DNA of 64,000 nucleotides from Saccharomycopsis fibuligera x Saccharomycopsis cf. fibuligera. Its lineage: Eukaryota > Ascomycota > Saccharomycetes > Ascoideales > Saccharomycopsidaceae. Shown piece after piece: positions 31,212 to 42,100 of the stretch (position 1 is its first letter; every line of letters begins with the position of its first letter). Location of the stretch: assembly GCA_001936135.1 (NCBI GenBank), contig CP012817.1, forward strand, positions 1,054,001 through 1,118,000, written 5' to 3'. Below the pieces are notes generated by a model that did no database searches, was not told where the DNA came from, and worked only from the letters and a program-made list of their open reading frames with translations. Position numbers and translations under genes: made by a program.

Positions 31212-32495
31212 ATGTCTTCGGTTATTCGAAATTCTTTCTACCGTGATCGTAGCAGCAGATTAAGACAAACAATTCCACCGCCTGTCGCTTACAAAAATGA
31301 AAAAAACACCACAAACGCTACACCGCCATCCGGCTTTCGCGAATATCTTGAGAGCAAAACAAAAACCAGTGTCAAGTTTCTCTATGGCTGCTGTTCTCCA
31401 GTTTTTAACAATAAAACTCACCGGTATATTGTATGTTTTGAAAAAGGCAGTAAAAAAAAGTTGAAAAAGTCTGTGGATAAAAGAAATCATAGTCATAAAT
31501 CTTCTCCGCTACGCAATGTTGTCAATATGGAAGATCTTGAAAAGGATGAAAAAAGGAAAAATAATCGGATAAAAGGGTTTGATTGTCAGTTAGATGTAAA
31601 GAAAAGTCAATCTGAATCTACAGATTGGCTTTCAAATAAAGATAATGCTGAACTTTGGGAAGGGTTTTTCATTTTACCTGATCACAAAGGAAAACGACAA
31701 AAGCAACAAGAACAAAAATTTGCTGATGACAATGAATTTTACAAATTTATTTTGTACCAGCAAACAATTTTCAGCAATATATTGACTGCACACCACACCA
31801 AAAATAACTATGAAAAGAATAGTATCAGTAAAGATAACAGAAATAGCAGCAACAACAATATAATTTCAAGACAATACGAAAGAGATTTCACAATTTCAGA
31901 GGAAGCTGCCGCCATAAAAATCCTCAAGTTTCATCGCCGTACTCCAAAGTTTCGCAATAGTTTCGCCATGTGTTCTAGAACTCCAGCGGAAGCGGCAAAA
32001 AGATTTGAAGCTCATTTTCGCTCGTGCATGCCACGTATGGCTGAAGGTTACAAAAGCGTACAGATTGCCAAATTTACTATTTTGCAAATCTTGAGACAAG
32101 TTTATGCTGATGAAGATCAGTATCAGAAACATATTAAGTTTTTCAATGAATATTACGATAACGTTTTTGGGCAGAAAGAAGGAGAAGCGCAAGTGAAAGT
32201 CAAGGAAAACTTGCATGATGTTGAATCTTTTTTTGAAACTTCAGAACCAAAAGTTGAAAACAATAACGGCTGGCTTGTTGTTGATGAAAATATTGAGGAA
32301 GAAAGAAATCGAGAAAAAAAGGTTCTTGATGAAAGGAAAGATAACTTGCTTAATGCATGTTTCGCATTTCAATCAAACCATTACATTCAAAGAAAAGTTA
32401 CTTCCCAAGCATTGAGGAAATTCTTGCCATACTATTTGTTGTACAGGCTGGAGGGCGGGAAATATGCTGCCAAGGTTATAAAGGAATTTAAATGA
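31212..32495 (+). CDS. uncharacterised protein, 427 aa
   Basis: I do not recognise this protein. It is basic and hydrophilic, with no membrane segment or signal peptide. The N-terminus has a Pro-rich patch and the segment GFREYLESKTKTSVKFLYG. The best-ordered part appears to be about residues 235-325, with HRRTPKFRNSFAMCSRTPAEAAKRF split here as a basic motif followed by a helical YADEDQYQKHIKFFNEYYD. A C-terminal helical segment ends in LPYYLLYRLEGG. Intervening Lys/Asn/Glu-rich sequence looks disordered. The clean ATG, length and codon use like its neighbours support a real gene. Confidence 0.8.
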   Translation: MSSVIRNSFYRDRSSRLRQTIPPPVAYKNEKNTTNATPPSGFREYLESKTKTSVKFLYGCCSPVFNNKTHRYIVCFEKGSKKKLKKSVDKRNHSHKSSPLRNVVNMEDLEKDEKRKNNRIKGFDCQLDVKKSQSESTDWLSNKDNAELWEGFFILPDHKGKRQKQQEQKFADDNEFYKFILYQQTIFSNILTAHHTKNNYEKNSISKDNRNSSNNNIISRQYERDFTISEEAAAIKILKFHRRTPKFRNSFAMCSRTPAEAAKRFEAHFRSCMPRMAEGYKSVQIAKFTILQILRQVYADEDQYQKHIKFFNEYYDNVFGQKEGEAQVKVKENLHDVESFFETSEPKVENNNGWLVVDENIEEERNREKKVLDERKDNLLNACFAFQSNHYIQRKVTSQALRKFLPYYLLYRLEGGKYAAKVIKEFK

Positions 32496-32975
32496 GTGTT
32501 GCTTTTTTGTTTTTTGCTTTTTATTCTTTTTTCTTTATATTACATGCAGTAATTTCCTATTTCAATATCCAAAACGAGTAACAGAATGTACATGTAGTTT
32601 TTTCAAAGTTTCAGAAGATTAAATTCTTTCAAGTTAAAAGCTGCTTATCATCGTTGCTTTACAAAAGGGAAAAATGGTGCTGAAAAAAGATCATAAGAGG
32701 GAAGTTTTTATATAACAAAGTTTTTTTTTTGTTTTTTTTTCTTTTTTTTTTTTTTTTTTTCGAGACCAATTTTGCAACACAGATTGTGGAATATTTCTCT
32801 AAAAACTTTTTTGTCTTTGCTTTTTAGACTAGATAAAATGCATGCTACAAATAATTGCAGGAAGGAAAGATCTCATCCTTCCAATTGTTTACAATTTTTC
32901 AAACGCTCCGTATATATTACTGGGACCACGAGTTATACGATATCTACCCTATAAGTACTAAATGAAGTGTATCAT
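32496..32975. other. convergent intergenic region with T tracts
   Basis: 480 bp between 3' ends. It holds interrupted T tracts at 32721-32760 and no gene. Confidence 0.65.
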
Positions 32976-34463
32976 CTACTCTGCCCTCTTGATAATACTT
33001 TCCAAATCCAAACTTTTTGGTCGTTCAATGGGCAAACCCAAAATACGATCCCACACCAACTGACTTAATGGGCCCAATGCTCTAGAACCAGCAAAAATTA
33101 CTGTGAAAAACAACGTTTGAGTCAATCCATAATGGTAAAACAACACCCCGCTACTTGAGTCAACATTAGGGAATGGATTCTTGGTCTTGCCATGTTGCTT
33201 GAGAACCTCTGGTGCTATTTGTGACAATTTGTGCACAAGATGGAAATTAACGTCTTTGTTCATGATTGTATCTGGGCGCTTAAGGCCAAATTGGAGCATG
33301 GCGTCAAATCTCGGATCTGGTTTTCGGAGCACTGCATGCCCATAACCCGGGATAACTCTGCCAGATTTTAAAATTGACCATAAATATTCAACAATGTTAT
33401 CATCAACTTCATTGCTGAGCAACTCACTAACATCCTTGAGTTTCAAGTCTCTCTTTAAGGCAAGAATAAAACGCACCACCTCTTGAGCGGCAAGACCGTG
33501 TAGGGGTCCGGCGAGCCCTTGGACACCAGCACTATAAGACAAATATGGGTCACTTAATGCTGATCCCACAAGGTGGGTTGTATGCGAAGAGACATTACCA
33601 CCTTCATGGTCACCATGCAAGGCACAGTACAATCTAACCAAGTTGACAAAATCTCTACTTTCTCGATCATCGAAGTTTCTTATGTTACGAGAGTGCGTAG
33701 CGTCGCTGTTGAAGCCAAGAGCACTTGCTAAATTGTAAGACCAGTCTTTTTCCAAGTTAATGGTACCAAGTGGATCACTGCTGCTGCTGATGCCTCTGCA
33801 ATAAGTGTTTTGGTAGATGCGGCCAATTATTTGGGGTAGTTTGGCAATCAAGTCAATAGCATCGTCAAAAGCATATTCCCAGATATCGTATTTCGAGACC
33901 CCTTCCTCATAAGCTTTCGCAAAGCTAGAGCTATTATTTAGCGCGGTAATCGCGATCGAAAGCTGACTCATTGGATGTAGTGTTGCTGGCAATGAATCCA
34001 AGATCTTGAGAATATACTCTGGAGTTTCGCCCTGTTCAGCGATGGTACGAGAAAAACGGTCAACCTGGGACTGTGAAGGGACCTGTCCCGTAAGCAAAAA
34101 CCAAAACATGCTTTCTGGCAAAAATTCCGAATTTGGGTCATCAGCGTCAAATCTTGAGTGCGGTAAAGCCTGCTGGCACTCCTCGATGGTGCGGCCATGG
34201 AAGGTGACGCCTTTATCTGGGTCCACTTTGGAGGATTCCCAGTAGAGAGCAGGGCTGCCACGCATTCCGCCCAAGGTCGAGGCCACGGTGGTTTGTGCTA
34301 GAGGCTTGTTGCCATATTGTTTTTTGACACGGAGAAACTCTCCGCGGCGCTTAGGGATAACGCTTTGAAGAGTCTGTTTCAAATCAAGTTCGGTGTGGGC
34401 TGCGATATTAGTGCTAAAAAGGCGTTTAGAAAGTCTGTGGCACGGACGCTTTACACAGTGCAT
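32976..34463 (-). CDS. CIT3: mitochondrial 2-methylcitrate synthase / citrate synthase Cit3
   Basis: This enzyme condenses propionyl-CoA with oxaloacetate to 2-methylcitrate, the entry step of propionate breakdown (it can also use acetyl-CoA). The 495-residue product begins with an Arg/Ser-rich mitochondrial presequence (about 1-25). Citrate synthase active-site regions are visible: DHEGGNVSSHTTHLVGSAL, PGYGHAVLRKPDPRF with the second catalytic His, and the Asp in FPNVDSSSG. The C-terminus, WDRILGLPIERPKSL, matches yeast Cit3 closely rather than Cit1. The gene diverges from PDH1, the next enzyme of the pathway, which supports the Cit3 assignment. There is no peroxisomal SKL tail. Confidence 0.93.
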   Translation of the reverse strand: MHCVKRPCHRLSKRLFSTNIAAHTELDLKQTLQSVIPKRRGEFLRVKKQYGNKPLAQTTVASTLGGMRGSPALYWESSKVDPDKGVTFHGRTIEECQQALPHSRFDADDPNSEFLPESMFWFLLTGQVPSQSQVDRFSRTIAEQGETPEYILKILDSLPATLHPMSQLSIAITALNNSSSFAKAYEEGVSKYDIWEYAFDDAIDLIAKLPQIIGRIYQNTYCRGISSSSDPLGTINLEKDWSYNLASALGFNSDATHSRNIRNFDDRESRDFVNLVRLYCALHGDHEGGNVSSHTTHLVGSALSDPYLSYSAGVQGLAGPLHGLAAQEVVRFILALKRDLKLKDVSELLSNEVDDNIVEYLWSILKSGRVIPGYGHAVLRKPDPRFDAMLQFGLKRPDTIMNKDVNFHLVHKLSQIAPEVLKQHGKTKNPFPNVDSSSGVLFYHYGLTQTLFFTVIFAGSRALGPLSQLVWDRILGLPIERPKSLDLESIIKRAE

Positions 34464-35328
34464 CTTATCTTCTTGCTGTGGTGCTTGCAGTCTTCAGTGG
34501 TATAAGTTTGGGCCACACAGTTCAAAAACTTTAGTGAATCCTTTTGCTGCTGGGCTATCTATAAGCTCTTATATGCTGTCAAGTTTCGCGGGAGGTACCA
34601 GTGGTCCGGAATCTATGTACCCCACTGACGCGGCCCTCCTACAAATGCGTGCCGCTGGTGCTGTCTATGCTGCGAACATGATACTGGGTGCTGATGATCC
34701 TGGGCTCATCGGTAGAGTAATGAGCGGTTGACTAAAAGTTTATTATGGCTGGGTGGAGAGCATGCATGCTGAAGCAGCTGGACGCCGCCTGCACTGGCTG
34801 TATGGGGAAACCACGCCAAACGCTAACTGCACTCCCACACCACCGAGGACCACACAAGCTCATCACCGCAATATCGATAATAATAGAGTTTGTTGATGAC
34901 AGGAGTGTTGACACCAGCGTTGCCAGCGGCAAACTTTCGCGGTCTCAGAGCCTATCGAGCTGCAGCCACTTCCCCTGGCCCAGTGGGGGTGCTTCCCTGA
35001 ATTATGCTTGCCTCTTTTTTGTGGGGCAGCAGTTACGCTATTGACAGCTTCACTGTGCTGACACTTATCTGCCGCCGTCACCGACCTCGGCCGCCCTCTA
35101 TGATGCAACGTCAATAACCGCAATTGCATTAACCCAGTCTGGCGGTACAAGCCCCACATTTCCTAGCTTATAAGATGCTCTCAGGTCCTCAAAGCATAAA
35201 CGCTGGCGGCTGTTCTTGGTGACACTTGGCGATATCTGGTGATATCTGGCGATACGCGTTGATATCTGGCGATACCTGGTGATAGCTGTAAACAACACCG
35301 TACTTTTTTTTATCTTCTGCAGTCCGTC
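34464..35328. promoter_or_regulatory. shared divergent promoter CIT3/PDH1
   Basis: An 865-bp spacer between the two start codons is positioned to co-regulate both methylcitrate genes. It is more GC-rich than most intergenic DNA here. It includes the palindrome GCATGCATGC (34760-34769) and the 10-bp GATA array (35231-35290) near PDH1. Chance open frames cover parts of it on both strands. Confidence 0.75.
35231..35290 (+). repeat. array of six 10-bp GATA-containing repeats
   Basis: Six decamers start exactly at 35231, 35241, 35251, 35261, 35271 and 35281. They read GATATCTGGT, GATATCTGGC, GATACGCGTT, GATATCTGGC, GATACCTGGT and GATAGCTGTA. The preceding ten bases (GACACTTGGC) look like a decayed copy. 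Every unit begins with GATA, one helical turn apart, and the array ends 38 bp before the PDH1 start codon. It could bind a GATA-type zinc-finger factor or be a young minisatellite; the function is inferred. Confidence 0.8.
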
Positions 35329-36936
35329 ATGATCAGAAAACTAGCTAATATCGCTTCAATAAGACCTTTATCCAAGATCAGCCCACGTTCAGCAACCACA
35401 AGCGCCATTCCCAATATGTCGTTTTCTACTAGCGCTGTCCTCAAATCGTCCATCGTCACCGACAACGAACGCCCTGAGGCCGACAAAGCGTTGCAAGACA
35501 TTGCCAGCTACGTTCACTCGCACAAGATTGACTCACCGTTAGCATACAGCACTGCAAAATTGTGTCTCATTGACACTGTTGGTTGTGGCCTCGCAGCATT
35601 GAAGTACCCACTCGTCCAACGAATAATTGCCCCCACTGTTCCCGGAACCATTGTGCCAAATGGTGCAAAAGTCATTGGCACTTCGCATCAGCAAGACCCA
35701 ATCAGAGCAGCATTCAGCATCGGCACCATTATTCGTTGGTTGGATTTCAATGACTGTTGGCTTGCTGCCGAATGGGGCCATCCAAGTGACAACCTTGGCG
35801 GCATCTTAGCAGTTGCTGATCATTTGAATAGGGCAGCTAAAGCTTCTGGCACCACAAGCGGAAAGACCCTTAAAGTCAAAGACCTTCTCGAAGCAATGAT
35901 TAAGGCCCATGAAATCCAAGGTGTTTTAGCGCTCGAAAACAGTTTCAACAAAGTGGGGCTTGACCATGTTCTTTTGGTCAAAGTAGCCACCGCCGCTGTT
36001 GTGTCCAAAATGCTTGGCCTTGATTATGGTCAAACTGTTGCTGTATTATCGCATGCCTTTGTTGACGGCGCAGCGCTAAGAACTTACAGACACGCTCCCA
36101 ACACTATGGCCCGTAAATCTTGGGCCGCTGGTGATGCATGCTATAGGGCGGTCAACTTGGTATACCATGTGAAAAACAGCACTGAATCGCCAGGCGAGAC
36201 TGGTGGCTTGGGAATGCCATCCGCATTAACAGCAAAGACGTGGGGTTTTTATGATGTATTGTTTAAGGGAAAAGAGTTCCAATTCCAAAGACCGTATGGA
36301 TCCTACGTGATGGAAAACGTGCTATTCAAGATTTCCTTCCCTGCTGAATTTCATGCGCAGACTGCAGTTGAAGCCGCACTAGTACTCAAACAAAAGTTGC
36401 AATCTTTAGGGAAGCTGGCCTCTGATATTAAATCACTTACTATTAAGACTCAAGAAGCTGCCATTCGGATTATTGATAAAAAAGGGCCGCTTTACAATTA
36501 CGCCGACCGTGATCATTGTATTCAGTACATGGTGGCCATTCCATTGCTTTACGGAAATTTGGAAGCAGACCATTATCATGACAAGATTGCCGCCAATCCA
36601 GAAATTGATCAGCTTAGAGCTAAAATGCAATGCGAAGAATTGAGTCAATTCACAGCAGACTATCACGATCCGGCAAAACGCAGCATCGGTAATGCTTTGG
36701 TGGCAACATTGAATGATGGTACTGTGCTTGATGAGATTCGAGTTGAGTATCCAGTGGGACATCGTCGTCGTAGAGACGAGGGAGAGCCGTTGTTGTATAA
36801 GAAATTTAACACTCACTTGAAGGAGTTTTTCAAAGGAGATGATGCAAGAGTGGAAAAGATTGAAAAAGTGGTGAAGGGTGATAAGTTTGAGGAATTGGAA
36901 GTCGATGAATTTGTTGATTTATTTGTAGTAGAGTAA
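35329..36936 (+). CDS. PDH1: mitochondrial 2-methylcitrate dehydratase Pdh1 (PrpD family)
   Basis: Pdh1 dehydrates 2-methylcitrate to 2-methyl-cis-aconitate in the methylcitrate cycle. The 535-residue product has an Arg/Ser-rich presequence (about 1-45) and then a full MmgE/PrpD domain, slightly longer than S. cerevisiae Pdh1 (516). The family region with WLDFNDCWLAAEWGHPSDN (DFND and HPSD motifs) is at about residues 140-160, and AGDACYRAVNLVYH lies further on. A second in-frame Met (residue 30) is possible, but the upstream ATG gives the better targeting sequence. It shares a promoter with CIT3 and converges on ICL2. An in-frame CTG (KLAS at about 36415) would be Ser in a CUG-Ser yeast. Confidence 0.95.
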   Translation: MIRKLANIASIRPLSKISPRSATTSAIPNMSFSTSAVLKSSIVTDNERPEADKALQDIASYVHSHKIDSPLAYSTAKLCLIDTVGCGLAALKYPLVQRIIAPTVPGTIVPNGAKVIGTSHQQDPIRAAFSIGTIIRWLDFNDCWLAAEWGHPSDNLGGILAVADHLNRAAKASGTTSGKTLKVKDLLEAMIKAHEIQGVLALENSFNKVGLDHVLLVKVATAAVVSKMLGLDYGQTVAVLSHAFVDGAALRTYRHAPNTMARKSWAAGDACYRAVNLVYHVKNSTESPGETGGLGMPSALTAKTWGFYDVLFKGKEFQFQRPYGSYVMENVLFKISFPAEFHAQTAVEAALVLKQKLQSLGKLASDIKSLTIKTQEAAIRIIDKKGPLYNYADRDHCIQYMVAIPLLYGNLEADHYHDKIAANPEIDQLRAKMQCEELSQFTADYHDPAKRSIGNALVATLNDGTVLDEIRVEYPVGHRRRRDEGEPLLYKKFNTHLKEFFKGDDARVEKIEKVVKGDKFEELEVDEFVDLFVVE

Positions 36937-37396
36937 GAAAACTCTTTCGTTTTATATTATATGGTAAGTGATAAAGCGGGAAGCTTGCCAATAAATTTCC
37001 AGCGTTTAGTAGTTTAGCGTTACAAAAATATACAACAGAAAAAAATATACAAGAGTTAGTCTTTTTGATTTTGTTTACATCTAAGTTTAAGCAAAGTAAA
37101 AACTGATCATGGGGAAAGGATGGCGTATACTTGGCGTTGCTGATATTCTAAGTTGAATTAAGATTGCATAGTAGATTTGGACACTTAGTCCAGCAACCAA
37201 GAATTTCAACGGACCAATGCAATACTTCGCAACTGTTTTCACGAACAAATACAATACTGGAATAGCGTTCAACTAATGATTGTATATTGTGCAACGACGA
37301 GTATCAGAACCTGTTTGTATGTAAGAACTATATATCAGCCAAGTGAAAAAAAAAAAAAAAGAAAGACAAATCACACGAATATCAGCGTTACTATCC
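36937..37396. other. convergent intergenic region PDH1/ICL2
   Basis: 460 bp of AT-rich DNA between 3' ends, with a short A tract at about 37346-37360. No gene was seen. Confidence 0.6.
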
Positions 37397-39193
37397 TTAG
37401 AACTGATTCTCAGTAGAATCCTTACCCAGGGCGCTAGTTTGACTAGACTTAGTTCCCTGTACCACATTGACCAAGCTATCCACATAATTAACCCCACTCC
37501 ATTTCTGGTGCGTCAATATATCTGCCTCAGAATCCTTTTCAAGCTGTTGGACTAATTCTACATAAGCCTTCATTCCTTCTTCCTTGAATGCTTTCGAAAG
37601 CTGCCAAGTTTTGAGTCCGTTCAAATGCAACCCAGCGAGAGATACTAGCTGTAAGGTAAACCCAGCCTTGGCTAATTGCCATATGAATTCTTGCAAATCC
37701 TGCTTGGTGAAGCCTTGATTGAGCCAATTGAAACTTGGGCTGAGATTGTAAACAAGAATCTTATTTGGGTAATGTGCGTGGATCCTGCGAGCAAAACTTT
37801 GAGCGTACTTGAGGTCCGGGGTCTTGGTTTCTAGCCAAACGAGATCCGAGTATGGCGCAAATCTCAATGCTCGCTTAACTGCAACATCAATGCCTGGTTG
37901 GGTCATGTAATACCCTTCACTGGTCCGTGGAGCGTCCCAATCGAAATGGAAACCGGAAGCATCTGCGATACCTAAATACCTTTCCTGTTTGAGTAACTGC
38001 AAAACATCAAAAAGTGAAGTATTTGGATTTTTGTTGAATGTTTCTTGCAAAAACTCATCATACAAAGATTCTGGCTTTCCTAGCTCGTCAAACTTCAACT
38101 TCACAGCTTCCTTGATGGTGTACAACTTATGCTTTGCCAACCAGTCATCTTCAAGCTTTTCAATCGCCTCATTTGAAGCTCCTTGAGTAGAGTTTGCTTC
38201 ACAGACTACTTCATGCAACGGCCGAACTTCTGGATCAATTACCCCTTTGATAAACTCATGGTCAAACGGATCTACTGAGCTTGACAATAAATTACCTGAT
38301 TCCGAATCTGTTCTCGCGATAAGCAAATTATTAGTACCCATGATGTCCCACTGTAATCTTGCAGCCACTAGTCTAGCCACATGAGTCGAGGTGGGCACCA
38401 AGACTTTCCCAGCCAAATGGCCACATTTCTTACCACCATGCAATTGATCTTCTAAATGTACTGCCGCGGCACCTTTTTCAGCGAACAATTTGACAAGCTT
38501 CATTACTGCGGTAATGCCTCCATGGCCAGTGTCTCCATCAGCAATGATTGGCCTCAAGTAATCTACCCTTTTATTCCCTTTAGCAATTCTCTCGGCCTTT
38601 GATTCTTGAGAAAGAGTACTCCATTCGTGCCATGCCTTCTTGTCGTGGAATTGCTGGGCCTTGAACAAGCGCTCCACTTGGTTTGGTACCGTATCGTATG
38701 GATAGTCGCCAAAATCTGGGCTCACCTCATTAGTAGTGGTCAAAGTGCTGGAACAAGCCCAACCGGAGACGTAAATCACTTCTTGGTTTTTTACAGTCTG
38801 TGTCATTTGCACCGGATCAATCAGACCAATGGTGTGTACCGGAAGCTGCTGTTTCTGGCGCTGTCGAAGCAAATTGAAAAGCTTATCGGCCTGAAATGAC
38901 GATGGGTGGAATTCTGGCAATGTTCCGCGATGCTTGGCTACTTCGTCAGCGCTGTATGGTCGTTTGATACCTTTGTAGCGTGGTGTATCCCACCAGGCTT
39001 TGATCTGGCGGACTTGCGATTCTAGATATTGCTGTTCTTCATCGGGGGATGGGTACGGAAACTTAGAAAGAGTGCTCAAACTTTTCAGGTTAGCAGTGAC
39101 CGGAAGCCTGGAGTTCATCGCCGTTGTAGTATATTTGCAGAAGGACAAAGTGCTGGTGGGAACTGTCTTTCTGACGGAGGTCTTCACTAACAT
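37397..39193 (-). CDS. ICL2: mitochondrial 2-methylisocitrate lyase Icl2
   Basis: Icl2 cleaves 2-methylisocitrate to pyruvate and succinate, the last step of the methylcitrate cycle. The 598-residue product belongs to the isocitrate lyase family and has the catalytic KKCGHL motif at residues 255-260 (Cys257) and the metal-binding ADGDTGHGG segment at 218-226. A Lys/Thr/Ser-rich mitochondrial presequence (about 1-40) and the absence of a peroxisomal SKL tail favour Icl2 over the glyoxylate enzyme Icl1. The presence of CIT3 and PDH1 next door gives strong context support. Length is close to S. cerevisiae Icl2 (575). Confidence 0.93.
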   Translation of the reverse strand: MLVKTSVRKTVPTSTLSFCKYTTTAMNSRLPVTANLKSLSTLSKFPYPSPDEEQQYLESQVRQIKAWWDTPRYKGIKRPYSADEVAKHRGTLPEFHPSSFQADKLFNLLRQRQKQQLPVHTIGLIDPVQMTQTVKNQEVIYVSGWACSSTLTTTNEVSPDFGDYPYDTVPNQVERLFKAQQFHDKKAWHEWSTLSQESKAERIAKGNKRVDYLRPIIADGDTGHGGITAVMKLVKLFAEKGAAAVHLEDQLHGGKKCGHLAGKVLVPTSTHVARLVAARLQWDIMGTNNLLIARTDSESGNLLSSSVDPFDHEFIKGVIDPEVRPLHEVVCEANSTQGASNEAIEKLEDDWLAKHKLYTIKEAVKLKFDELGKPESLYDEFLQETFNKNPNTSLFDVLQLLKQERYLGIADASGFHFDWDAPRTSEGYYMTQPGIDVAVKRALRFAPYSDLVWLETKTPDLKYAQSFARRIHAHYPNKILVYNLSPSFNWLNQGFTKQDLQEFIWQLAKAGFTLQLVSLAGLHLNGLKTWQLSKAFKEEGMKAYVELVQQLEKDSEADILTHQKWSGVNYVDSLVNVVQGTKSSQTSALGKDSTENQF

Positions 39194-42100
39194 GGCAAGA
39201 GTAGAAAAAGAAACAAACTGAAGGATTGGCTAGTAAAAAACAGCAGCGCCCCAAGTGTTTGCTTTATGAGAACCGGTAGTACAGCTATTGCTTCAAAACC
39301 CTGCAGATTGCTGTCTTATATTTACAGCGCTCGCACCAGCACTAGTGGCTGTGGCAATATAGCCCAGCGGAAATTGTGACACTTATATAAAAACAACTCT
39401 ATATCTCTACATCGATATGCTTCCATGGGCCTTCTAAGCGCCCGAGCACCGAAGTATCGCTAACCGCCAGAGACGCATCGCCGATGTTGATGCCGGTGTG
39501 CTGCCAGTTGTGGGGCGTGTGGGGTAGACATATGTCAGTCGTCCCCTCCTGCCACAGTATGCGATGTTCTGTCGCTGGTTGTCTGGTGGTATCACTAATG
39601 GATAGCACGCCAAAATGCCTATTCAACATTGAGCAGACGCTCCTCTAGGCAATGCATATGACTTTTCACAATGGAAGCAGCAGAAAGAATTTCCAGCGGT
39701 GTAGCCCTTGCGGAGACTACAACCCAATTCGAGTTTTTTCGCTCGTAGACTATATAGTCGGGCTAATGCTGGTGACTGCGTGTGCCTTTTAGCAATTATG
39801 GTGGTGCCCGATACGCTCTGTTAGAGCTCGTACTACTACTGCTACTACTGGGGTGGTTACGACAGCACTCCTGGGGGCCATTAGCTCCAATATGATCAGT
39901 AACAAAATACTTTGAGTGGAATTAATTTTTGTGCAGTTCTCAAATCACTTATCCTCTCTGCTCAAAACAAGTTCGACTTTATGCACTCCAAACAGAGTGA
40001 ATATGTATGAATCTCTAATCGTGTCTCCAGGAATCGAGGTTTGCGCTGCCTGCATAAGCTGTTCACGTGCTGAGAGCCCTCGGTTGGCCAGCCCACGTCT
40101 TTTCCAGAACTTGAGATCAAAATAAATCCATGTTTATCTGGTTTGAGGGCCAATATTTGATGGCAATCAACCCGGAATCTTTTTTTTTTCTTTCCGAGTT
40201 TTGATATAGCTTTCAGACCAAAACACGTCTGCTTGAAGTTGTTCCATAGAGAAGCGACCATCAAATCAGAAAATGTGTATTCCAGTATCTTGTGATGTTT
40301 GTGGTACGTATTCTCACAGTTCCAGATTTAACAAGCAGCCGAGATAACCGACTGAAGCAGCCAAAGATGCCGGCATACGGTTTCGAGAGTGTGGGATTTT
40401 CAGCACAGAATCTAACGGATAACGCTATATTATAAGGCAATATTCATCCATTTTGAAACAACCAAATAAGATGAAATATTATTTGGAAGTTTCACGCCAA
40501 CCAACCAATGATTGTGGCATCATGGATATTATCAAATTTGCATAAATAATACCCGCTCAAGAACAAAGAGGCTTGCTGTTGTTCAGCATTGATTGTTCAT
40601 TGAATCGCAACAAAAAAATATGTAACATAGACAATTGACAGCGTGTGTGATATTACTATTTGTTTTGTGTTTCAATTAGAACACGAAAAAGAAAACGGAA
40701 AGCATTGTGAGATTTATGAAACCGCTTTACTAATATACAAGCATCACCAGCCATTGTGGCTATGTTCGTTGATGTTACTTATTACCCTGTCAATGTTTGT
40801 CTCAGCGTCTTTATTTGCTTCGATTATTGTGCTATAGCTTGTATACGCATATAGCGCTCGAAACAAAAATACAGGGACAATATCCCGCTTTTTCTTGCCT
40901 GTATAACAGTAACGGAATGCCCATTGGCCATTAATACTAACTGCCCACATTTTAAAGGAAAGGGAACATGGATCGGCTGTGGCCAACATATCTCATTTGC
41001 TATGAGCAGCTATCCTTCCAGAGATCAATGGTGTTCTTGTGCCGCCAAGGATGGGTCTTACTCTGAGTTCCCACCAAAAAAAGGTGATGCTGCTGCTAAC
41101 TGAATATGGTTTGACTGGCTGACGTCAGTCAGGATACTCGCCGGATGATATAGCTAGATTGCTGGTTTGGTTTTATATAATTTAAATATTCATCTTGTAG
41201 GTGAAAACGAAATGCATTCTTCTTCGTCATACACATGAAACTGGCTCTAGTTTGGAGGCTGTTTTTTCGAAACAAGATATGGAAGATGCTAGTAAGAGTC
41301 TTAGCTAAATTCTTCACTAATCTATGCTCAATAGTAATTCAAAACCGCGCTGTATCGTTACCAAAAGCTTTCTAAAAAACTAGAGCTGATTAGCATGGAC
41401 CCTAAGTTTTCTTTGATGATGTGCTAAGACGCAACATAAAGCAAGTTCCTGTTACAATCACATAGTTATTATATCTACATCTATATGCGTTGATCTGCGT
41501 TTCTTTAATATGATCTAAAACGGTAAGGTGATTGATCAGAAGCGAGACTCACTTGATTATAGAAATCACAGCACGTGCGCTCTACAGCTGATATTCAAGG
41601 ATCAATAGCAGGCTGCGCTTCCATTATCACTTAAAAGTTAAACAGAAAATGGTTTCTTAAGTCAATAACCAAGGTGAATAACAAACTTTGTACACATTTC
41701 AAAAAATTAGCCAACATAGTGTATAACACTACACAACTATAATCGCCGTATTCATCATTTATGTAGAACATACCCACAATTTCTCCGAGTTTGAGATCCT
41801 CAGTGAATACATCCACATGCATCACCTTACAGCAAATCCAGAAAAAAGGACTTCCGAAGTGATAAGTGTAAAGCGACTGAGCAAAAGTAGCATGGCAGAA
41901 AAGCCAGCATAAGCAGAGGATTCCATGGACCAGTAGCCTGGTGGTACAAAATTTGAGAGTCAAGCAAGTCTGACATTTGTTTGAAGATTAATTATTCGTG
42001 AAAAAATTATCAATAATTTATATATACATTGACCTCTTGGGCTTTTTATTTTATTTTATTTTATTTTATTTAATTTTATTTTATTTATTTTTATTTTTAT

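Noticed and set aside
40643-40837. 64-codon frame with a hydrophobic C-terminal half
   Set aside because: Short, isolated in AT-rich DNA, and no splice partner found.
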